Assembly: GCF_009728735.1 (NCBI RefSeq)
Contig: NZ_CP024636.1
Coordinates: 3,483,871-3,493,180, forward strand
Length of the DNA stretch: 9,310 nt
Reading direction: 5' to 3'
Origin: Pantoea phytobeneficialis
GTDB lineage: Bacteria > Pseudomonadota > Gammaproteobacteria > Enterobacterales > Enterobacteriaceae
Below are positions 7,365 through 9,310 of this stretch, in pieces. Numbering within the stretch: position 1 is the first letter of the stretch; each line of letters starts with the position of its first letter. The notes beneath the pieces were generated by a model. That model was not told the DNA's origin and ran no database searches. It was given only the letters and a program-made list of their open reading frames with translations. The translations under genes were made by a program, and so were the position numbers.

Positions 7365-7934
7365 ATGATAGATGTAAATGAAGCGATTAAAAAGTTGGTC
7401 TTTATTTTAAATAAGCATTCAATCGCAGGAATGGATTCAAAAACACTACCTGAAGATATTAGTGATGAAACAAGGGTGAAAATATTATCATCATATGAAT
7501 TGCATGAGTTTTATTCTGCGTTAAAGCCGAACGATATAAAAATAGAAACTGGTTATTCACCTATAAAAATATTTTCACTTGATACGATCATAGCCGCACA
7601 ATCAGGATATCAAAGTTTGTCTGATGACTCGTTAGTCATAGCTGATGATTTCGGTGGAGGGAAGCCAATAATTGCACATATTGAGAGTGCTAACACTCCA
7701 GTTTATGCTAATTATGATGTTGGAAAACCTTTCAAAATTGCTAATGACTTCCCCGGTTTTATTCTTTGCCTGGCTGAAACCATTGACGTGGTTTACGGTT
7801 CTTTTAACATATTTGATATAGCTGATTACGATGATGTTATTAAAGGTGATTTTGTAAACGATTTGAGATTTCGAGTGGAAAATATAATTGGATCTTCAAA
7901 TTTTGATGCTTGGTTCGATTATTTATATGGATGA
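7365..7934 (+). CDS. SUKH (SMI1/KNR4)-type orphan immunity protein
   Basis: The protein has 189 residues from the ATG at 7365, chosen because AGAGG (7355-7359) lies 5 nt upstream; a longer frame from a GTG at 7335 lacks a good site and would overlap the preceding remnant. SUKH-like traits are the ELHEFYSALKP segment, the strand and helix IKIFSLDTIIAAQ, the LVIADDFGGGKPIIAHI strand pair with its Gly-rich turn, PVYANYD, and the FKIANDFPGFI helix near the end. SUKH proteins are the commonest immunity fold in bacterial polymorphic toxin systems and neutralise many unrelated nuclease toxins. No intact toxin precedes it, so it is inferred to be an orphan immunity gene whose toxin has been reduced to the short fragment at 7198-7341. 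It is cytoplasmic, AT-rich and acidic. The superfamily call is fairly sure; the toxin target is unknown. Confidence 0.75.
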   Translation: MIDVNEAIKKLVFILNKHSIAGMDSKTLPEDISDETRVKILSSYELHEFYSALKPNDIKIETGYSPIKIFSLDTIIAAQSGYQSLSDDSLVIADDFGGGKPIIAHIESANTPVYANYDVGKPFKIANDFPGFILCLAETIDVVYGSFNIFDIADYDDVIKGDFVNDLRFRVENIIGSSNFDAWFDYLYG

Positions 7935-7940
7935 AGATTT

Positions 7941-7967
7941 TTTTATTATCATGAAGCAATAATAAAA
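7941..7967. repeat. 9-bp inverted repeat after the SUKH gene
   Basis: TTTTATTAT (7941-7949) and ATAATAAAA (7959-7967) are perfect inverted copies around a 9-nt loop, 6 nt after the stop codon. The stem is entirely A-T and no T tract follows on the + strand, so it is a poor terminator; it may only stabilise the 3' end of the mRNA. Confidence 0.4.
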
Positions 7968-7983
7968 CAAAAAGAACCATAAA

Positions 7984-8018
7984 CAAGTCGGAAGCGATCA
8001 TGTCGGTCCTTCCGTCCT
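7984..8018 (+). repeat. Degenerate cassette-end hairpin B after the SUKH gene
   Basis: CGGAAG (7989-7994) and CTTCCG (8009-8014) form a 6-bp stem. The 35-bp segment aligns without gaps to 7153-7187 (24 identical positions), including the whole TCCTTCCG right arm, but the T tract is interrupted. It is probably a decayed copy of the same terminator. The DNA from here to about 8140 is gene-free and shows nothing else I can identify. Confidence 0.5.
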
Positions 8019-8177
8019 TATCTTTTGGTTAATTTCATCCTTATCTCTTATCCCGACCAAGTTCCTGTCCTTCCCCGCAACTCTTCCTTATACACCCAAT
8101 TCCCCGAGGCACCCTTACACTATCATTAACTTCTTTATTTGACACACTCGGTACGCCATACCGGAAAGTCACTTTGA

Positions 8178-9029
8178 TGGTGCCATATTGTACAACTGGA
8201 ATGCACACACCATTCGTGGTCCGGCATGCAGATGGTGTGTGAGCACAGCGACAGCAAACCCGAGGCCGCAGTGCAGTATGTGTATGCGGAAAACAGCTAT
8301 GAACCGGTGGTGCGCGTCGACAGCTATCAGCAACACGCTGAGGTTTACTGGTATCACACCGAGATCAATGGTCTGCCGGATCGGGTGACGGATAACCGAG
8401 GCGACACCGTCTGGCAGGGGGCGTTTGCCGCCTGGGGACGCACCACACGGGAACGCACCGGCATTGACTGGGATGTGCAGCAGAACCTGCGCTTCCAGGG
8501 GCAGTATCTTGACCGCGAAACCGGTCTGCACTATAACACTTTCCGGTACTATGACCCGTGCGGCGGGCGTTACACCCAGTTGGACCCGATAGGGTTGATG
8601 GGTGGGGTGAACACTTTTAGTTATGTTGATGATCCAATGGTTTGGGTGGATCCGCTAGGACTTGAAGGATGTTCCACTCGGCTCGGTAAAAATATGATGG
8701 AGGCTATGGGATTAAAACGTTCTACCAAATGGAGTGGCTATCAAGCCCACCATATTATTCCCAAAGAGTTATCAAGCCATCCAATACTTAAAAAAATTGG
8801 TTATGATATTGATGAAGCTGGAAATGGAATATTCTTAAGGTAGGTAGATGAAGGTGTTAGCACTATGGCAAGGCATCAAGGCAACCATTTTGGTTATACC
8901 AAGGCAATTGAAAATGCTTTGAATAAGATTAATCCAGAACAATCGATCAGCGCTTTGAGTAAAGATGTTTCCAATATACAGAATTTAGCCAGAAGTGCGA
9001 TGAGTAATGGTACTAGATTAGCCCCTTAG
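8178..9029 (+). pseudogene. Displaced Rhs core end with AHH-type nuclease toxin, split by an in-frame TAG and joined to an IS end
   Basis: The frame opens with VQLECTHHSWSGMQM, matching VQPECTHYAWSGMQM of the active Rhs protein, and continues through the core end to DPIGL and a canonical DPLGL (8649-8663). A toxin different from the active tip follows. SGYQAHHIIPKELSSHP (8733-8783) has the AHH motif of the HNH/Endo VII nuclease superfamily. An in-frame TAG at 8841-8843 stops translation after GNGIFLR, yet the same frame continues with VDEGVSTMARHQGNHFGYTK, the expected distal part of the family, to a stop at 9027. The final codons (from 9014) come from the left end of an IS2-like element. The frame has no ribosome binding site at ATG 8226 and is cut off upstream by TGA 8175, where the active gene has TGG. 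The frame 8226-8843 encodes 205 residues if translated. It is therefore a silent toxin tip, lacking its distal histidines and with no immunity gene visible after it. Confidence 0.85.
8190..8596 (+). repeat. Rhs core-end repeat, copy 2 (displaced tip)
   Basis: This is the direct copy of 4948-5354 at a constant offset of 3242 bp, about 90% identical, with the final 89 bp (8508-8596) identical to the active gene. The reading frame is kept through the repeat even though the upstream part of the gene is gone, which marks it as a displaced tip with a recombination handle rather than random debris. Confidence 0.95.
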
Positions 9030-9048
9030 ATCACCAGACACTTCGCCT

Positions 9049-9063
9049 CTCTTAAAATAAGAG
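9049..9063. promoter_or_regulatory. Palindrome in the IS left end, candidate promoter/OrfA-binding region
   Basis: CTCTTA (9049-9054) and TAAGAG (9058-9063) form a perfect 6-bp inverted repeat around AAA, followed by GTAGTCTT. IS2 has, from memory, an equivalent CACTTA/TAAGTG palindrome at the same place before its OrfA start. Conservation of the symmetry with changed bases suggests it is functional, for example as the site where OrfA acts on its own promoter; that role is inference. Confidence 0.4.
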
Positions 9064-9077
9064 GTAGTCTTGGAACT

Positions 9078-9310
9078 ATGTTTAACACCAGTCAGAATAA
9101 TAAGATGGTTGAAGTGTTATCAGGACCTGAGCGACGTCGGCGTCGTACTCCGCAGGAAAAAATTGCCATTATTCAGCAGACTATGGAACCGGGCATGACC
9201 GTGTCTCACGTCGCACGACTGCACGGTATCAATGCTAATCAGATCTTCAAGTGGCGCAGGCAATATGAAGACGGCTCACTGACCGCCGTGACCTCAGGCG
9301 GAGAAGTCGT
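9078..9310 (+). CDS. IS2-like transposase OrfA (InsC-like), 3' end outside window
   Basis: This frame encodes the DNA-binding subunit of an IS3-family, IS2-group transposase. After an Arg-rich start ([13 protein letters not shown]) comes [20 protein letters not shown] and a helix-turn-helix ending [15 protein letters not shown], matching IS2 OrfA from memory. In this group OrfA binds the ends, and a fusion with OrfB made by frameshifting is the active transposase. Two starts are possible: ATG 9078, with TTGGA just upstream, or ATG 9105 (MVEVLSGPE), which corresponds to the IS2 start but has only a weak site. The frame is open at the window edge. Confidence 0.88.
   Translation, partial: MFNTSQNNKMVEVLSGPERRRRRTPQEKIAIIQQTMEPGMTVSHVARLHGINANQIFKWRRQYEDGSLTAVTSGGEV

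Larger units (their letters stand above)
9014..9310 (+). mobile_element. IS2-like insertion sequence (IS3 family), left end, truncated by window
   Basis: The element appears to start with TAGATTAGCCCC at 9014, closely like the IS2 left end as I remember it (TAGACTGGCCCC), and similarity continues through CCAGACA and the palindrome before AGTCTT. An OrfA-like reading frame follows. It is inserted into the end of the AHH toxin frame and supplies that frame's last codons and stop. The right end, OrfB and any target duplication lie outside the window. Confidence 0.8.

Noticed and set aside
8169..8531. Minus-strand frame resembling the one at 4603-5289
   Set aside because: The resemblance only reflects the core-end DNA repeat on the other strand; it is not a conserved protein.
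8226..8843. A functional 205-aa Rhs protein
   Set aside because: It has no ribosome binding site, lacks almost the whole Rhs shell, and its toxin is cut before the distal active-site part by TAG 8841.
1..9310. CRISPR array, tRNA, rRNA or phage attachment site
   Set aside because: No regularly spaced repeats, cloverleaf-like sequence or integrase was seen; the only long repeat is the Rhs core-end duplication.

Overview
The window is a type VI secretion (T6SS) vgrG-eag-rhs effector island followed by an accessory tail of toxin and immunity cassettes, ending in an insertion sequence. It looks enterobacterial (Enterobacterales, probably Enterobacteriaceae). The evidence is the enterobacterial-style Rhs core, the VgrG/DUF1795/prePAAR-Rhs gene order and an IS2-like element at the right edge. 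I cannot name the species.

Left part (1-5781), GC-rich and tightly packed, all on the + strand: the C-terminal 299 or so codons of a VgrG spike protein, a DUF1795 (DcrB-like) Eag-type chaperone that overlaps it by 4 bp, and a 1489-residue Rhs effector starting 2 bp after the chaperone stop. The Rhs protein has an exact prePAAR motif, hydrophobic N-terminal segments, a PAAR region, a long RHS/YD-repeat shell and an aspartyl-protease-like core end. Its variable C-terminal tip resembles NucA/NucB DNases. The chaperone should stabilise the Rhs N-terminal helices and help load the effector on VgrG; the tip is the antibacterial payload.

Middle (5793-7934), AT-rich: the presumed cognate immunity gene (5793-6407) and then two further immunity-like genes with no intact toxin beside them. 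These are a 147-aa acidic protein (6641-7084) and a SUKH (SMI1/KNR4)-type protein (7365-7934). Each of the three is followed by an inverted repeat able to form a hairpin. The hairpins after the second and third genes align with each other without gaps, which suggests they are copies of one cassette-end element. A short open fragment just before the SUKH gene may be the remaining end of its lost toxin.

Right part (7935-9310): a decayed stretch leads into a displaced Rhs tip, a promoterless copy of the Rhs core end (about 90% identical to the active gene) joined to a different toxin domain, an AHH-type HNH/Endo VII nuclease. An in-frame TAG splits this toxin between its AHH motif and its distal histidines. 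An IS2-like element has then inserted into its end, and no cognate immunity gene is visible. The reading that best fits all this is a history of toxin-tip replacement at one rhs locus: the current tip is NucA/NucB-like, older tips survive as orphan immunity genes or as a silenced tip that still has enough core homology to recombine with the active gene.
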